DNA from: Metaphire vulgaris
Taxonomy: Eukaryota > Annelida > Clitellata > Crassiclitellata > Megascolecidae
Direction: 5' to 3'
Assembly: GCA_018105865.1 (NCBI GenBank)
Contig: CM030851.1
Span: forward strand, 8,864,828 to 8,928,827
Length of the DNA: 64,000 nt
Part shown: positions 22,878-35,125 of the stretch, one piece after another
Layout of the letters: every line of letters begins with the position of its first letter
How positions within the stretch are numbered: position 1 is the first letter of the stretch
The notes under the pieces: generated by a model
Databases searched by the model: none
What the model was told of the DNA's origin: nothing
What the model saw: the letters and a program-made list of their open reading frames with translations, nothing else
Translations under genes and position numbers: made by a program

Positions 22878-22994
22878 CCTCGTTTCTCTCTCGCGACGAA
22901 AGAACGAGCTTTAACGTTGTTACGTCTGTAGATCTTTTCAAACGTTTTTAAGGCGTCTATTTGTTTAAAGAGTCTAATCTCTTTTCTTTTCAGT

Positions 22995-23188
22995 CAGTGG
23001 CGGCTCCACCGGGGGGCCAAGGGGGCCCGTGCCCCATTGAGTGCCTGCCCTCCCCTCAAGTGGCCCTCCCCAGTTGGGACCCTATACTTAATGCTACATA
23101 CATTAAACAACAAATGGTTGGCCCTCCTCATGATTAGAAGTTGCCACCCCAACGGCCCCCCACTTGCCAAATCCTAGAGCCGCCACTG
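22995..23188. mobile_element. MITE family M3 with perfect 8-bp target duplication
   Basis: CAGTGGCGGCTCCACC start and GAGCCGCCACTG end. TTTTCAGT is duplicated at 22987-22994 and 23189-23196. Reference copy for family M3. Confidence 0.9.
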
Positions 23189-23445
23189 TTTTCAGTCCCA
23201 CTCCCACTCCGCCGATCTGACTGACTTTACCGACTTGAACTGGCTCTAATTCGGTTTGAATTTGGTGCGCCATCGGCTGATGTCCAAGGCATTATTATGA
23301 TAGTGGCGCCATAGAAATTGATTGATCGATTGATATTTTTAGACGTTTTCACGTGAAGATTTCAATGTGACCCTATTCTGAAATCCCTATAGCCGCTGGT
23401 CTGCATTGCACTTTAAGCTATTTGTCAAAACAACAAACTAAGGCA

Positions 23446-23709
23446 GGCACGTCGGAACGAATCTTGAGCAGGGGGTGCGTGCAGCATTTCTCAAGATAAA
23501 AGTTGTGACAAAGGGGGAAAATTCGTCTCGGAAGAAACCCTGACGAGCAAAAACAGTTGTCGTCACTCTTTCTTCTATTTAAAAATCCTCACTAGCAAAA
23601 AATTTAAAAAGCAGCCTCCTTATCTTCCAGGGGGTGGGCTGCACCCCCTGATTTTTTCCAGATGGTGCAGCTGCACACCCTGTCTCCCCATTTCCTGCGG
23701 GCCTGAACT
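23446..23709. mobile_element. Repeat family M7 copy
   Basis: Matches 2445-2710 in order: GGCACGTCGGAACGAATC, CTCAAGATAAAAGTTGTGAC, TCTTCCAGGGGGTG, CACCCCCTGATTTTTTCCAG. Contains GACGAGCAAAAACAGTTGTC. Ends not defined. Confidence 0.7.
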
Positions 23710-24239
23710 AAAGTGCTGCATAATTGTTGCAAATTTACAATTTTATACGCAATTCTTAATGTGATTAACGGTAATGTAATGCAACATTTGTATAGCGCCT
23801 CTTCTATTTCTACTCAGAGGCGCTCCTAGCATTGGAGTCGTCGGTACGCTGCTGGTTTTCGTCTGAGGAGCAACCTATCGCGTTTCAGCAAAGAAACCTA
23901 ATATTCCGGGAGTTGACGTCGTCCCTATCGAAAAGAAAAAGATTGCTTAAGTGGATTCTGTCGTCAATAATGATAAGATCCCATTATTACGCTGTGTCGG
24001 AAATTTCTGCCACATTCAAATTCTTTTCGAGGAAAGCAACATTTTGGAAAATATCAACTGAAACGAGTTTTGATTAAGCGCTTTATTAGTAAGCGCTTTA
24101 TTAAGCACTTTATTAGGCTACGAAAAATAGATCAAACAGGGACGCTATTCTACTGTCAATACACAACATATCGGTCATCATTAGTCTAATAATTGTTGTC
24201 CAGAAGTATAACAAGACGCACCCCCCCCCAACTGCACCT

Positions 24240-24415
24240 TTCCATCATCATCACTGCCATAATCATCACCACCACCAATATCGTCACCATCGTCATCATC
24301 ATCAACATCATCGTCATCGTCATCATCATCATAATCATAATAATCATCATCATAATAATCGTCATCATCGTCGTCGTCATCATCATCATCATCATCATCA
24401 TCATCGTCGTCGTCA
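24240..24415. repeat. (CAT)n-type microsatellite
   Basis: ATC/GTC/ATA trinucleotides; poly-Asp and poly-Met frames on the minus strand are artefacts. A second CAT array is at 25037-25121, 110 bp downstream of the GPCR exon 1 donor. Confidence 0.95.
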
Positions 24416-25084
24416 AATACTCCAGCGTCGCCACTCCTCTCTATCTTACAGGGCTTTCTATACATATACGTGTTCTTTGAGGTGGGATCGAATATCATTG
24501 TCCTTGGTCTCCTGTTTATGTTTTCCTCGCCATCTTCCTCTCCAGCACTTCTCTTAGTAAACACCTTTCATCTCTCAGAATAGGACCTATCCAATTCTAG
24601 GGCCTTTCACGTCCAGTTTTTTTAGAGAATTCGTTCGACTAAAGAACAGAACAGTCGATTGCAGGAAACTCAATAGAATAATTATAATTAGTCTAAAATA
24701 AATAAATAAATAAATAATTAGTTGTTACGATTAGTGAACTTCTATAGCGCCATATTAGTATGCACTTGGCATGAGTCGATGGTCGCTCAGAATTTGAAAC
24801 AGAGATGTCCATGTGTCCATTATTTTCTTAGAACCCAACCCAACCCAACCCAACCCATGCCGGCAATAGGGTTACTTGATCCAGTCCACCGTAATAGAAC
24901 ACAATTTCTTAAACCGTGACTTTTATTTTCTAGCCCAGCCTAGTAGACTTCTTTAGCGCCATTGTAGTAGTACATCTGCACCAGTCGATGGTCAACATCA
25001 TAATCATAATCATAATCATGAATTTATTCTTCAACGTTGCCCTGACAATCATCATCATAATAATCGTCATCATCGTCGTCGTCG

Positions 25085-25120
<36 letters not shown>

Positions 25121-25229
25121 CCTAACCCAACCCACCATTAATATGGAAACGTCTGACCAAAACCAACCCAATGCATGGAGTAACCCCCATCCATGGACAT
25201 CTCTGGACTGAAGGGCGGCGTGCACTTAC

Positions 25230-25394
25230 CCAACGGCAAGACGAAGAAGAAGGGAAACCAGCAGAGAACGAAGACCCCCACGACGATACCAAGCGTCTTC
25301 GCAGCCTTCTTCTCTCGATTGAACTTCGCGATCTTATGAGCAAGCGTCACTCTGCACTGCACCATCGACTCCTTTCGCGAACCTCCTCGTTGCC

Positions 25395-25428
<34 letters not shown>

Positions 25429-26442
25429 TTGAGAATCCGGGGCGATTTCAAGGCAGGTGGGGAGGACGATAGAGGAACGCCGCAGCGACTGGTCGTGTCC
25501 GCGCGACTGTCTCGAATCGGCGGGCAGGTGGTGGTGGGTGGTCGTCGCACCCGCCACCTGGCTGGTCCGCCGACCGCCGCCCTGTCCCGTGTGAACCCTC
25601 AGCGACACGTCCTGTCGTCGGCGCGACACCTTCACGCCGGACGCGAGGAAGCGCGACTGACTGAGCGCCTCGCGATAAACCTTGAAGTAGACGACGAGTA
25701 TGATCGTCAGCGGTGCGTAGAACGACCCGGCGACCGAGAACAGGACGTAACCGGTCTGCTTCGTCACTTCGCAGACGGTCGGATCGGCGGACGGCGGGTC
25801 CTTCCAGCCGAACAGCGGCGCTATGGAGATGGCGAGCGACAGCAGCCAGACGAGGGCGATGACGCACCCCGCTCGGCCCTCGGTCACGATGACGGAATGC
25901 TGCAGCGGACGCGTCACGCCGACGTAACGGTCGACGCTGATGACGCAGAGACTGATTATCGACGCCGTGCAGCAGAGGACGTCCAGAGCGGCCCAGACGT
26001 CGCAGAATACCTGACCGAACGCCCAGTAGTCGAGGACCTCAAGGCTGGCGGAGAAGGGCAGCACCGTGGTGCCGACGAGCAGGTCGGCGACGGCCAGGTT
26101 GGCGATGAAGTAGTGGGTCGTGCTGCGCAGGTGATGGTTGACGACGACGGCGAACAGCACGAGGACATTTCCGGCCGTCGTGACGACGGAGATTGACCCG
26201 AGGACCAGACCGACGCCGACCGCTCGTCCCAGACTGTAACCGGAAGTCGATGCGTCCGTCACGTGATGATGATGCTGATGATCGGAGCCGTTGGAAAGAA
26301 CCGTTTCCGCTTCCGGCCAAATGGTTTGTCCGGTGGACGTGAAACTCGCGGTCTCGTGACCGGTTGTTCTCAGGAGGAGGTATTCGATTAGGAAAGATGA
26401 AGGAGAAGAAGACGAAGATGGTGGCATTTCCGTTTGCTCCAT
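25230..26442 (-). CDS. Alpha-1-adrenergic-like GPCR, exon 1 (N-terminus to TM6)
   Basis: Codes residues 1-404 plus one base of the next codon. Start ATG at 26442; an in-frame TGA lies upstream near 26518. Plasma-membrane receptor for a biogenic amine, by family. Seen: N-glycosylation site NGS (51-53); TM1 with GN (91-92); TM2 NLAVAD with Asp120; Cys147 and Cys224 for the conserved disulfide; TM3 Asp154, the amine-binding position; DRY 171-173; TM5 with Ser236 and Ser240; a long third loop with His and Gln runs (339-349); NREKKAAKTLGIVVGVFVLC leading to CWFPFFF in TM6. The KKAAKTLG and VLFSxxGSFYxPL blocks are typical of alpha-1 adrenergic receptors, which couple to Gq. An octopamine-type ligand cannot be excluded from sequence. 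Donor G|GTAAGT at 25229. Confidence 0.93.
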
Positions 26443-27350
26443 GAAGACTGTTATTTTGAAGCACTGCTGAACTGGAATGAATACATGTAGATACTTGAAA
26501 GGACTAAGGAGATCATCTCACCGAGAACAGCCATTGGCCAAGCTGTAAATCTTTTCCAGCATATTCTCAACGGGGGTCTTTTCTTCATTTTATTCCTATT
26601 CCTGTCGGAATATTTTTTATGCTTTGATAAAGTATCTAGCGAAAAAAATCCGACCCCAATATAAAAATATCTTTTAATTTTAAGATTATAATACAATACC
26701 TTTTACTGACGAGAGAGAGTGAGAAATATAATATAATATAACAAGGTTTAAAGTGGTTCAGTAGGGACTGCCCTGTGTGAGAACCACTGTTGTTCCCGTC
26801 CAATCTAATATCCTAAACTACTGAGGTTTATTTTGAACTCGTTTATAGTTGTAGCCGTTACTATCCCCTCATCCAGTTCATTCCATCTGTCCACCACTAG
26901 AGACTATACTGTTCTCCTCTGCTTAGAATGCGACTTTTATACAATGACGCCAATTATTTTAGTTTATAAATAATTAAACCCGCGACGAGTCAACGGAAAC
27001 CATACATTTACACTGAGGCGTTGCTTGGCGATAAGTGAGCATTGAATCTCGCTATAATCAAATGATCACCGACACTGCAGCATTGCTTAGTCTATAGTCA
27101 GTTAACTGCATGCGTTATTTATGCGACACCATAAACAAAGAAAGACTCACCAGAATCAGGGATACAGAAACGCAATCCATAAAAAACACATGCTTTGGGA
27201 TCGTCGTCGACTTTGGCCTATTTTAGTATAGACTGGCATCAAGAATACAACGAAGACCAAGAATGAAAGCGGTTGAAAGAGACTGCCTACATACAGAGAG
27301 AGAGGCTCTTGTACTGTACTTCGCGAACAGCACACAGCATCAATGACGAT
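26443..27350. repeat. GPCR 5' flank; hairpin repeat copy
   Basis: 26733-26931 is a dispersed repeat beginning AACAAGGTTTAAAGTGGTTC, with the AGTGGTTC...GAACCACT hairpin and a CCATCTGTCCACC tail, shared with 30359-30625. No recognisable core promoter was found for the GPCR. Confidence 0.6.
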
Positions 27351-27355
27351 GCGTA

Positions 27356-27356
<1 letters not shown>

Positions 27357-27394
<38 letters not shown>

Positions 27395-27402
27395 CCTCCT
27401 AA
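27357..27402. repeat. (CT)n dinucleotide array
   Basis: CTCT repeats bounded by CCCTC. Confidence 0.92.
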
Positions 27403-27567
27403 GAGCTGTACAGCGGTTAAAGCAGCTCAACTGATGACTAGATGTTGAAGAAACTGATCCCGCCCGTTTGCTGCTTTGAACGTCAAACGCCGATCCGATG
27501 CGGTTTTGACCTCACTTCTCAATCAACGCAACAATCGCATCGAACGCAATAAGATAAAAAATAATAT

Positions 27568-27568
27568 C

Positions 27569-27652
<84 letters not shown>

Positions 27653-27665
27653 AATCGTCGTCGTC
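27568..27665. repeat. (TTA)n(TCA)n compound microsatellite
   Basis: TTA/ATT units then ATC units, the same compound order as at 16212 and 53342. Confidence 0.95.
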
Positions 27666-28239
27666 ACCATAAGATATTATATTGTTCAACTTCAACTTTA
27701 TTGCATAATTTAACAGCGGTTTATAGATATAGAAGAGGGAGGGAGAGAGAGAGGGGAGAGACAGACAGATAGACAAAGATGGAGAGGCAAAGAGATAGAG
27801 ACAGAGAAACAGAGAGACAGAGAGTGGATGCTGATAGCAGGCTAACCAATTTCTTGCGCTTAAAGCACTGAAACACGAACATCAATTCACGCAACTAAAT
27901 AGAAATAACCTGGATGCGTGAATATTCGTTTTGCCTATTGCAGTTTCACAAAATGCGCGTTATGAGCCACTGTCTAACTGACCGTCATTTAATTTTAGTC
28001 TCTCTTTCTGATCGAATTGAAACTGACATATTCATCTCCTTGGTTATTCCGATTCTAGCATGGTCACGGGTGCGAGCTCAGGTTCTGCTGCATGCATTAG
28101 TTCACGACCGTATGAGTTCAAAATTGTTATGTTTTACAGCTATGACTCGTTCAGCAAGAAAATAACGCAAAATTGGTCCCCTCTGTATGGTCAGGCTCGC
28201 TCGGATATGGCCCAGAGTTGTCCATGGGTCCATTTTTTT

Positions 28240-28430
28240 AGAACCCAATCCAACCCAACCCACCACAAAATCTCCAACCCAACCCAACCAAACCAATGCC
28301 AGTAATAGTGTTACTTGACCCAAGCCAACCCAACCCACCGTAATACAGTAAAACCATGACTTATTTTCTGACCCAACCCAACCCAACCCACCATTAATAT
28401 GGAAAAGTCTGACCCAACCCAACCCATGGA
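28240..28430. repeat. (AACCC)n-rich block
   Basis: Clusters of CCAACCCAACCCA with intervening ACCCACCGTAATA and ATTAATATGGAAAAGTCTG. Related text is at 24830-24930 and 25122-25165, in the last case right at the edge of GPCR exon 1. Apparently a dispersed repeat. Confidence 0.7.
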
Positions 28431-29030
28431 CATCTCTGATATGGCCAGACGCGACCGAGTGTGGCTTATGTTCGGGGGAAAAGTATCGCATATAATTCTA
28501 GCAGCAGCATCGGCATCAGCAGCAGCAGCAGCAGCAGCGCGTTGCATCCGCTGCAGACGTTCTAGCGTATGTCATTGCCTAAAGTGTATTGCGTTGGATA
28601 TGCTGCGTTCAAAGACCGTCTTCGATTGGATGGACTGTGCCGATGTCGCATGCAACATACGTCGTGTCGTGTGCGCTTCGTTTTAGTTTATTTGTGGCGA
28701 TTTCACTTTGAAGCGGACGTTGGAAGTCACTTGAATCTGTCTTTGTGCTCGTCTTGACGATGCAGACCGCGTCGTTTGAAGACCGACCGAAAGGATATGT
28801 CTGGCTGATATGACTGATGACAGTACGGCTATATAGGTACTCGAGGAAGGAGCAAAGAGCGGGAGGCGAAACTGAAAAAGACCTTGAGAGATGAAAGACT
28901 AATGCTCCTGCTACTTACTCACTTGACGATTTGGCTGTTGCTATTCTTAGTGCATTTTTAAATCTAAACCGTTGTGCGAATGCGAATTAAAAGGTCACGA
29001 TCTGTTACCATAGTCCATAAAATCACCATA

Positions 29031-29111
29031 TTAACCCCTTAACTGGGTGCCCCAAGTAACGCTCATCCATTTTATATTGAGTTACAAATAGTTGCCCAGA
29101 TAAGGGGTTAA
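29031..29111. mobile_element. piggyBac-like hairpin MITE (TTAA ends)
   Basis: TTAACCCCTTAACTGGG at the left and AAGGGGTTAA at the right; nearly palindromic over 81 bp. Other copies at 30628-30707 and 57334-57413. TTAA at both ends fits the piggyBac target duplication. Confidence 0.7.
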
Positions 29112-30358
29112 CAGGGATGTTAGTCCTTGGCCTTGGTCCTGGCCTTAAGGACTTCCTAAGGACCAGTTTCAAGTCCTTGGTCCTGGTTATTATTAGACTT
29201 ATCAGACTCAATTAGACTTATTAGACTTATCAGACTCAAAACACACTTGTTTAATATTTCGTACAGATGAGATATTTTATTTGCTGAAAAGTGCTCTTGA
29301 CCTTGACCTTCTGTCATTCGTACTGCGCTATATAAGTTGTCAGTTATAAATAAATAAATAAATAACTATTCTGTTGTTAGCAAACAACCTGAAACTCTCT
29401 CCTCCTCCCCCCGTTAACTCTGCAAATTCACAACGCACATTTTGGCACCTGATTTAGGAGCATGATCATAATAGCGTTTTGCTCACTCACTATCTGCCTC
29501 TCTGCGCTGAATTCCTACGTGTCCCGTGCATTGATCTGAGCTCTCGCAGACGGAATTGAACCATCGTCGACCGATGCCCCGGTGTATTATAGAACCGGTT
29601 CCGCTCAGATACATAATTAATCAGCGGCAGTTCTCTGTTCTGTAATTTTAGTCGATGGAATTTTATGCTTTTGTGTGATATTGTTTATCGATTTGGCGGT
29701 AGCGTCAACGGTCTTCTTACCATACGTCGAATCGTCGATCGAAAATATTGTTCATCGTTCTTTTCATCCGTTTCCGCGATCCCATCAGATGCCAATCGGC
29801 TGTACTAAACATTGCACTGTATCTTTATCGTGACCGTTAGTGACCAAACATGCAGAAATACAATTATTACGCGGCTCAAACAAACGAACAGCAATCATTT
29901 TCAAATATGAAATAAAACATAACTAACATATTGACTACTTTGATATAATCGCTATTAGTAGAACACGCTCAGATAAGAAATGGTAATTGAATTTTTTTGA
30001 TGATATTAAGGACGTAAAATAAAGCTTTTCAAGAAAGACAAAGAAACTTGATTTCCGGGAAAAAGTTATCGCAAAAATAATGCATGAGTGAATATAATTG
30101 TGTAGTTTCGAAGATAGAAGATAGAGAGGAGTGGCGACGCTGGAGTGTGGAACCTGTCTTTGTATACAGAGCATCTGAAGAAGGAGAGTGCTAATATTAC
30201 GAATGAGTTATTATGTTATCAGACCAATATGCACTCGTCTTACTGTCATAGCGATATTATATTAACTCCTGATTTCTCCACGTCTTCTAGCAACATCTCC
30301 TCAAGGAGATATTTCTATCTAAACTCAAAGTTATTTTTCTTCAACTAAATCATTTAAT

Positions 30359-30625
30359 AATAACAAGGTTTAAAGTGGTTCAGGAGGATCCACCCTGTGT
30401 GAGAACCACTATGTTTCGCCATCTCAATCTAGTATCACATAGTATTTATAGGTTTATTTTGAAATCATTCACAATTTCACACTCGTAGCCGTTGCTATAA
30501 TTATTCTTGTCCAATTCATTCCATCTGTCAACAACTCTCCACGCTAAAAAAGTACTGTTTGTGTCTCCCAACCCGTTTCTTAAACAGTTTCGTGTTGTGT
30601 CCTCTGCTTCCATCATACCGCTTCA
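30359..30625. repeat. Hairpin-bearing dispersed repeat
   Basis: AACAAGGTTTAAAGTGGTTC, a short loop, then GAGAACCACT, followed by GGTTTATTTTGAAATCATTC and CCATTCATTCCATCTGTC-like text as at 26733. Part of the tail recurs at about 36295-36385. Confidence 0.7.
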
Positions 30626-30627
30626 TT

Positions 30628-30707
30628 TTAACCCCTTAACTGGGGATCCCGGATATACCTGTCCATTTTACATTGAGTTACAGTTAAATACAGGGTTAAG
30701 GGGTTAA
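30628..30707. mobile_element. piggyBac-like hairpin MITE (TTAA ends)
   Basis: TTAACCCCTTAACTGGGG start, GGTTAAGGGGTTAA end, with TCCATTTTACATTGAGTTAC inside as in the other two copies. 29112-30358 otherwise holds a SINE-type tail at 29250-29365 and nothing else recognised. Confidence 0.72.
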
Positions 30708-30888
30708 AAACCATTCTCTTCGCATTTCCATTTTGTTTGTTAGTATTTTGTATGTCTCAAGTAAATCTCCTCTCGTTCTCCTTTTTTCCAAAGATATCAA
30801 TTTCCAGCGTTTTAGCCTTTCTTCAGTAGGTTAATCTCTGATACCCTTTGATTAATTATCATTTCCTCCATATCCGTAACATCCCAAC

Positions 30889-31062
30889 CAGTGGCGGCTC
30901 CACCGGGGGCAGGGGGCCGTGCCCCCTATTGAATGCCTGCCCCCCAGTGGCCCCCTTTTGGGACCCTATACTTAAGGTGATTAAACAACAAATGGTTGGC
31001 CCCCATGATTAGAAGTTGCCACCCCAACGGCCCCCACTTGCCAAATCCTAGAGCCGCCACTG
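30889..31062. mobile_element. MITE family M3 with target duplication
   Basis: CAGTGGCGGCTCCACC and GAGCCGCCACTG ends; flanks ATCCCAAC / ATCCCAAT (7 of 8). Confidence 0.85.
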
Positions 31063-31294
31063 ATCCCAATCACGATCACCATGATTGATTATCGTAACCA
31101 TTTGGATAAAACGACTCTGCCTAAATGACTACAGCCACTTCAAAGTTAATAATAAGCAGCTACTGCGACACTACTGTATTTTCGAAAGCGTTGTATAAAT
31201 TCTAGAAATTGTACTTAGTTTATGGGCGGAGCTTGGAGGGAGGGAGAGTTGTTGACCAATGATGCTCAGTAACCATGATAACAGAATCATAAGG

Positions 31295-31338
31295 ATTCTT
31301 CTTCTTCTTCTTCTTCTTCTTCTTCTTCTTTCTTCTTC

Positions 31339-31372
<34 letters not shown>
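31295..31372. repeat. (TTC)n(TTA)n compound microsatellite
   Basis: Directly abuts the 3' end of the LINE fragment at 31380-31568 (minus strand). Confidence 0.95.
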
Positions 31373-31373
<1 letters not shown>

Positions 31374-31379
31374 TGCCTA

Positions 31380-31568
31380 TTATTCGACGATCATGGACCT
31401 CCATTTCCGACGATCTGTCATTTGTTGCAAGAATGATGTCATTGTTCCGTAGTTTCCTCCCTGTAGATAGCATAAACTGTCCAGATATTTTCTCCTTTGT
31501 CTTCCTCTATCTCTTTTCCCCTCAATCTTTCCTGTTGTAACAAACTTCTCTATTCCGTCTTTCCTCAT
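31380..31568 (-). pseudogene. RTE-like LINE ORF2 extreme C-terminus
   Basis: Minus-strand frame KFVTTGKIEGKRDRGRQRR, KYLDSL, TDRRKWRSMI and a stop: the conserved tail of RTE-like LINE proteins found in many invertebrate genomes. The rest of the LINE is missing. Followed on its 3' side by a trinucleotide array. Confidence 0.8.
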
Positions 31569-33120
31569 TATATGACCAAAAAAAATTCCATCTGTCTTGT
31601 TGTTATTGTTGCCATCAAGCTCCTTCGTGTTCCCGCTTTGACCAACACTTCGTTGTTATTTACCATGTCTTTCCAGCCAATTCTCATCATCCTTCTAAAA
31701 AACACATTTCAGTTGTCGCGAGTTTCTTCCCCCCATCATTTTAGATACTGTCCAAGTAAGGATATAAGTATCATAAGGATACGGTCGGTGATGTAATAGG
31801 AATCCTCGTTTTCGTTTTTATTCGGGTGACGTCATCGGATCTCATTGCGGAGCAAAGAGTTGAAGAAGACGACGAAGCGAAAGAGCAGACGAATCGGAAT
31901 CACATTTTCAACGGAAATTTTCGATTTTTTTCGACCAAATCTGCTCTGACCATTCGACCGTTTCTTCGTCAAATCGACCAAAGATGAAGTCCCTAGACTC
32001 CCTACGACGAGCTTCGACCAAATGGTCGTCGAGTTTCAGTTGACCAAACAGCGACCAATGACGCGATGTCAAACCTTGCATGGCTACCTGAATCGTTTCC
32101 GATCGGTTCCTATTCGTACCAATCTGTACGCATCGTTGGCCCTCTCGGTAAAGCGTCAGTTCTGAAACTGGGAGCGGTTCTACCGACCGGGTTCAAATCA
32201 TCATGGCAAAAACCAGTGCTTCCCAACCTGTGTGCCGCGGCAACTTTAGAAGTGTGTCGCGGCAAAATGTTGGAATTTTTTTAAAGATCTAGAACAGAAT
32301 CTAATCAAACAGCTAACGTAAATAAGTTGACGACCTTTTTTGTTTGTCAGCTTGCTCAGGAAAAGGAAGAGATCGCGATCACAGATGAGGTTTTATTTTT
32401 GATTGTCGGCTGCAGTGTGCCGTTGACTGTATGTTTCTTGGATAGTGTGCCGTGGCTGGAAAAATTTTGGAAAGCACTGACGTAAACCATAAATGACTGC
32501 CGTCTTTTCTTCTCGTTCAATAACCTTAACAACATGCATCAATCCACAAGGAAGGACAAACCAAGACAGACCAGAGAATGGAACACAATTATTGTCCCCC
32601 TCCACAACTAAATTCCCTAATCCGCCCCTGAGATGACTCGAGTGATCAAAGAATGAAGAAGACGAGAAGAAGTGAACATAGGTCTATATAATTATGAGGC
32701 GCAATTTGTCTTCAACTAAGAAGATATGAGAGTGAAATGAATAAACTTTCAACAAACATTTACACAGAATAAGACACCGTTACAAAGACCGTTAACAGCT
32801 CAACCTTGTAATATATATGCACAGATTTAATTACATTGCTTCTTGTATTTCGAAATTTACAAAGGACCTATACGACCTATTATTGTGCGCAAAAGTACAA
32901 AAGAAACGTTATTGAAGCTATAATAAACTGAACAAAAAGTCTATACCATCTAGATTTATAACACTAAGTTGGCCCTATATCAATGCTACGGTATTAGTCG
33001 AAAATAAAGTATTTAAACAGTGCTAACACCCACGAACTATATTGATCGAGTGACAACAAGATAATTATTGTGAAGTTTGTTACTAATATTTCTATCCGAT
33101 GTAGAATTAGAATTTACCTC
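31569..33120. other. Intergenic, nothing firmly recognised
   Basis: Contains one CTTTTTTGTTTGTC box near 32330 and short frames with no family resemblance. Confidence 0.45.
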
Positions 33121-33123
33121 TCG

Positions 33124-33124
<1 letters not shown>

Positions 33125-33163
<39 letters not shown>

Positions 33164-33200
33164 ATATGTGTGAGTGAGTGTGTGAGTGTGTGTGCTTTCA
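33125..33200. repeat. (GT)n dinucleotide array
   Basis: Perfect GT units to about 33162, then GTGA-type units. Confidence 0.92.
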
Positions 33201-33399
33201 ACATTAAACCTGCATGATTTAAATAAACGAATCGATTTGCTTTAAATTATAATCGATGTACAGTTGTTTGTCAGCATTCTCGAGCTCGATCGCTGCTAGA
33301 ACATGAGACAGTTTATGAGTGCAAGCATCTCATGCGACCGTAGGTGAAGTACTTCGCTGCACTGATCATTCTTTGCATGTGTTCTCTCTTGCTGGACCC

Positions 33400-33590
33400 G
33401 TCACAGCTCTTCTGCCATATGTCTACAGGATTCAAGACAACAATATTTCATCAGGTTGAAATAATTCAAACCAATCAGTGGCGGCTCCACAGCTCTTCTG
33501 CCAGATGGCCCCCTCCAGTGCCCCAGTTGGGACCCTATACTTCAAAACAACAATATTTCATCAGGTTGAAATAATTCAAACCAACCAGTC
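33400..33590. repeat. Direct duplication containing a partial M3 fragment
   Basis: AGCTCTTCTGCCA and ACAACAATATTTCATCAGGT with TGAAATAATTCAAACCAA occur twice (33403-33477 and 33490-33587). Between and within the second copy is M3 text: CAGTGGCGGCTCCA and CCCAGTTGGGACCCTATACT. Confidence 0.8.
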
Positions 33591-34700
33591 AAGTAGGCCA
33601 ATCAATGCCCATTTTTAATTTCCAGAGTATTACAAAAAAATTTAAAAGACGTGTTCCTGGGGGGGGGCAGAAGATGGCAGAGTGGGTTACGGTTCTTTTG
33701 CTTGTCAGACTTTTCGAGCATCAGAAAATCGAAAACGAAGCACCAGAAGCCCTTTTTCGCCGCCCGCCAGGGTTCCTCTGTATACCATGCCCGCGCCTCA
33801 AAACGGCCCTGGTGGGGCTCTACAGTCGACGTGTAAATACTGAAGTTGTTGTTACCAGCGATGAGTCCTCTGCATTGTCGATATGTTGGACCGTCTTGTC
33901 GTACGGGCAGAATGGGAACGAGGCTAAAAGACAACGAAACATCTGCACGTAGAACTAGACGCTTTCAAATAAATCTCTTCACCGATTTGAAACTGGTTTA
34001 GTGTAGTGATATGATATGTGTATTGTGTAATGTAATAGTAGTAATAATGTAATGTAGTAATATGATATGCAGGGCCGGATTAAGGTCCGAGTGGGCCGGG
34101 GGGCTGAGAAAAAAGCCGTCGCCTATACTGATAATCTCTGACAAGCAAAAAAGGTCATCGCCCTTTCAAATCGTGCTGACGAGCAAAAAAGGTTATCTCG
34201 AAAATCGGTGGGCCTATTTTCATGGTGGGCCTGGGGCTGCAGCCCCCTCAGCCCCCGCCTTAATATGGCCCTGATGATATGTGTAATGTGTAATGTGTAA
34301 TTTTGTTTTGATGTTGAACTTGTAAGTTTCTTGCATAATTATGTATTTTTGTATATGATGCTGGTCTTGAAATAAACTAATGTCAATGTCAGAAATGTCA
34401 TATCTGTCGGAGCGTGGCAACTGTCCACATAGAAGCCTATACTAGTTGCAATTAATTTTCTAAAGTGAAGTAGACCACGAAACATAATAATCACACATGC
34501 GCACACTCTATCGTGTGCAGGTCAACGGCTTTAACTTCTGCCGAAATACTAGAAATACTCGTGCCTAACGAACAACACGCACGCTCCGTATTCTGATATC
34601 CAATCCTATCCAATAGTTTCCAATTCAATAATAATCCAATCCAATAATAATCATAATCCAATCCAATATATTCAATATATGACGTACCTATTGTTCGCAC

Positions 34701-34771
34701 CAGGGGCGTAGCCAGGAATTTGATTTGGGGTCTAAATTTGGGGGTATATATTGTTAAATATATACTGTAAC

Positions 34772-34813
<42 letters not shown>

Positions 34814-34876
34814 CAGTATATTACATATTATATATATTATATTATGTACGTCAAATATGTATATATACATATGTTA

Positions 34877-34919
<43 letters not shown>

Positions 34920-35125
34920 TATATAGCACTGAACGCATGGTTTAAAATCCAAAATCAAAAGCGCTTTGACAACGCTGACATGTCAATGAAGGTCAGAAGG
35001 TGTCGATGTTAAAATCTACTATATTTATATATATATATATATATATATATTGTATTATATATATATATATACTGATTTTGGGGGAGGGGTATATAATCCG
35101 ATATAACTCCGTCGCTGCGCCCATG
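34701..35125. mobile_element. MITE family M5, expanded by (TA)n and (TTA)n
   Basis: CAGGGGCGTAGCCAGG start and CGCTGCGCCCATG end; flanks GTTCGCAC / GCTCGCAC (7 of 8). TA arrays at 34778-34807 and 35025-35080 and TTA at 34878-34918. Homologous M5 copies have only short TA tracts there. Confidence 0.78.

Noticed and set aside
25171..26196. Long plus-strand open frame (341 codons)
   Set aside because: Exactly antisense to the GPCR exon. Its existence follows from GC-rich codon use on the other strand, and its sequence is Arg/Asp-rich without motifs.
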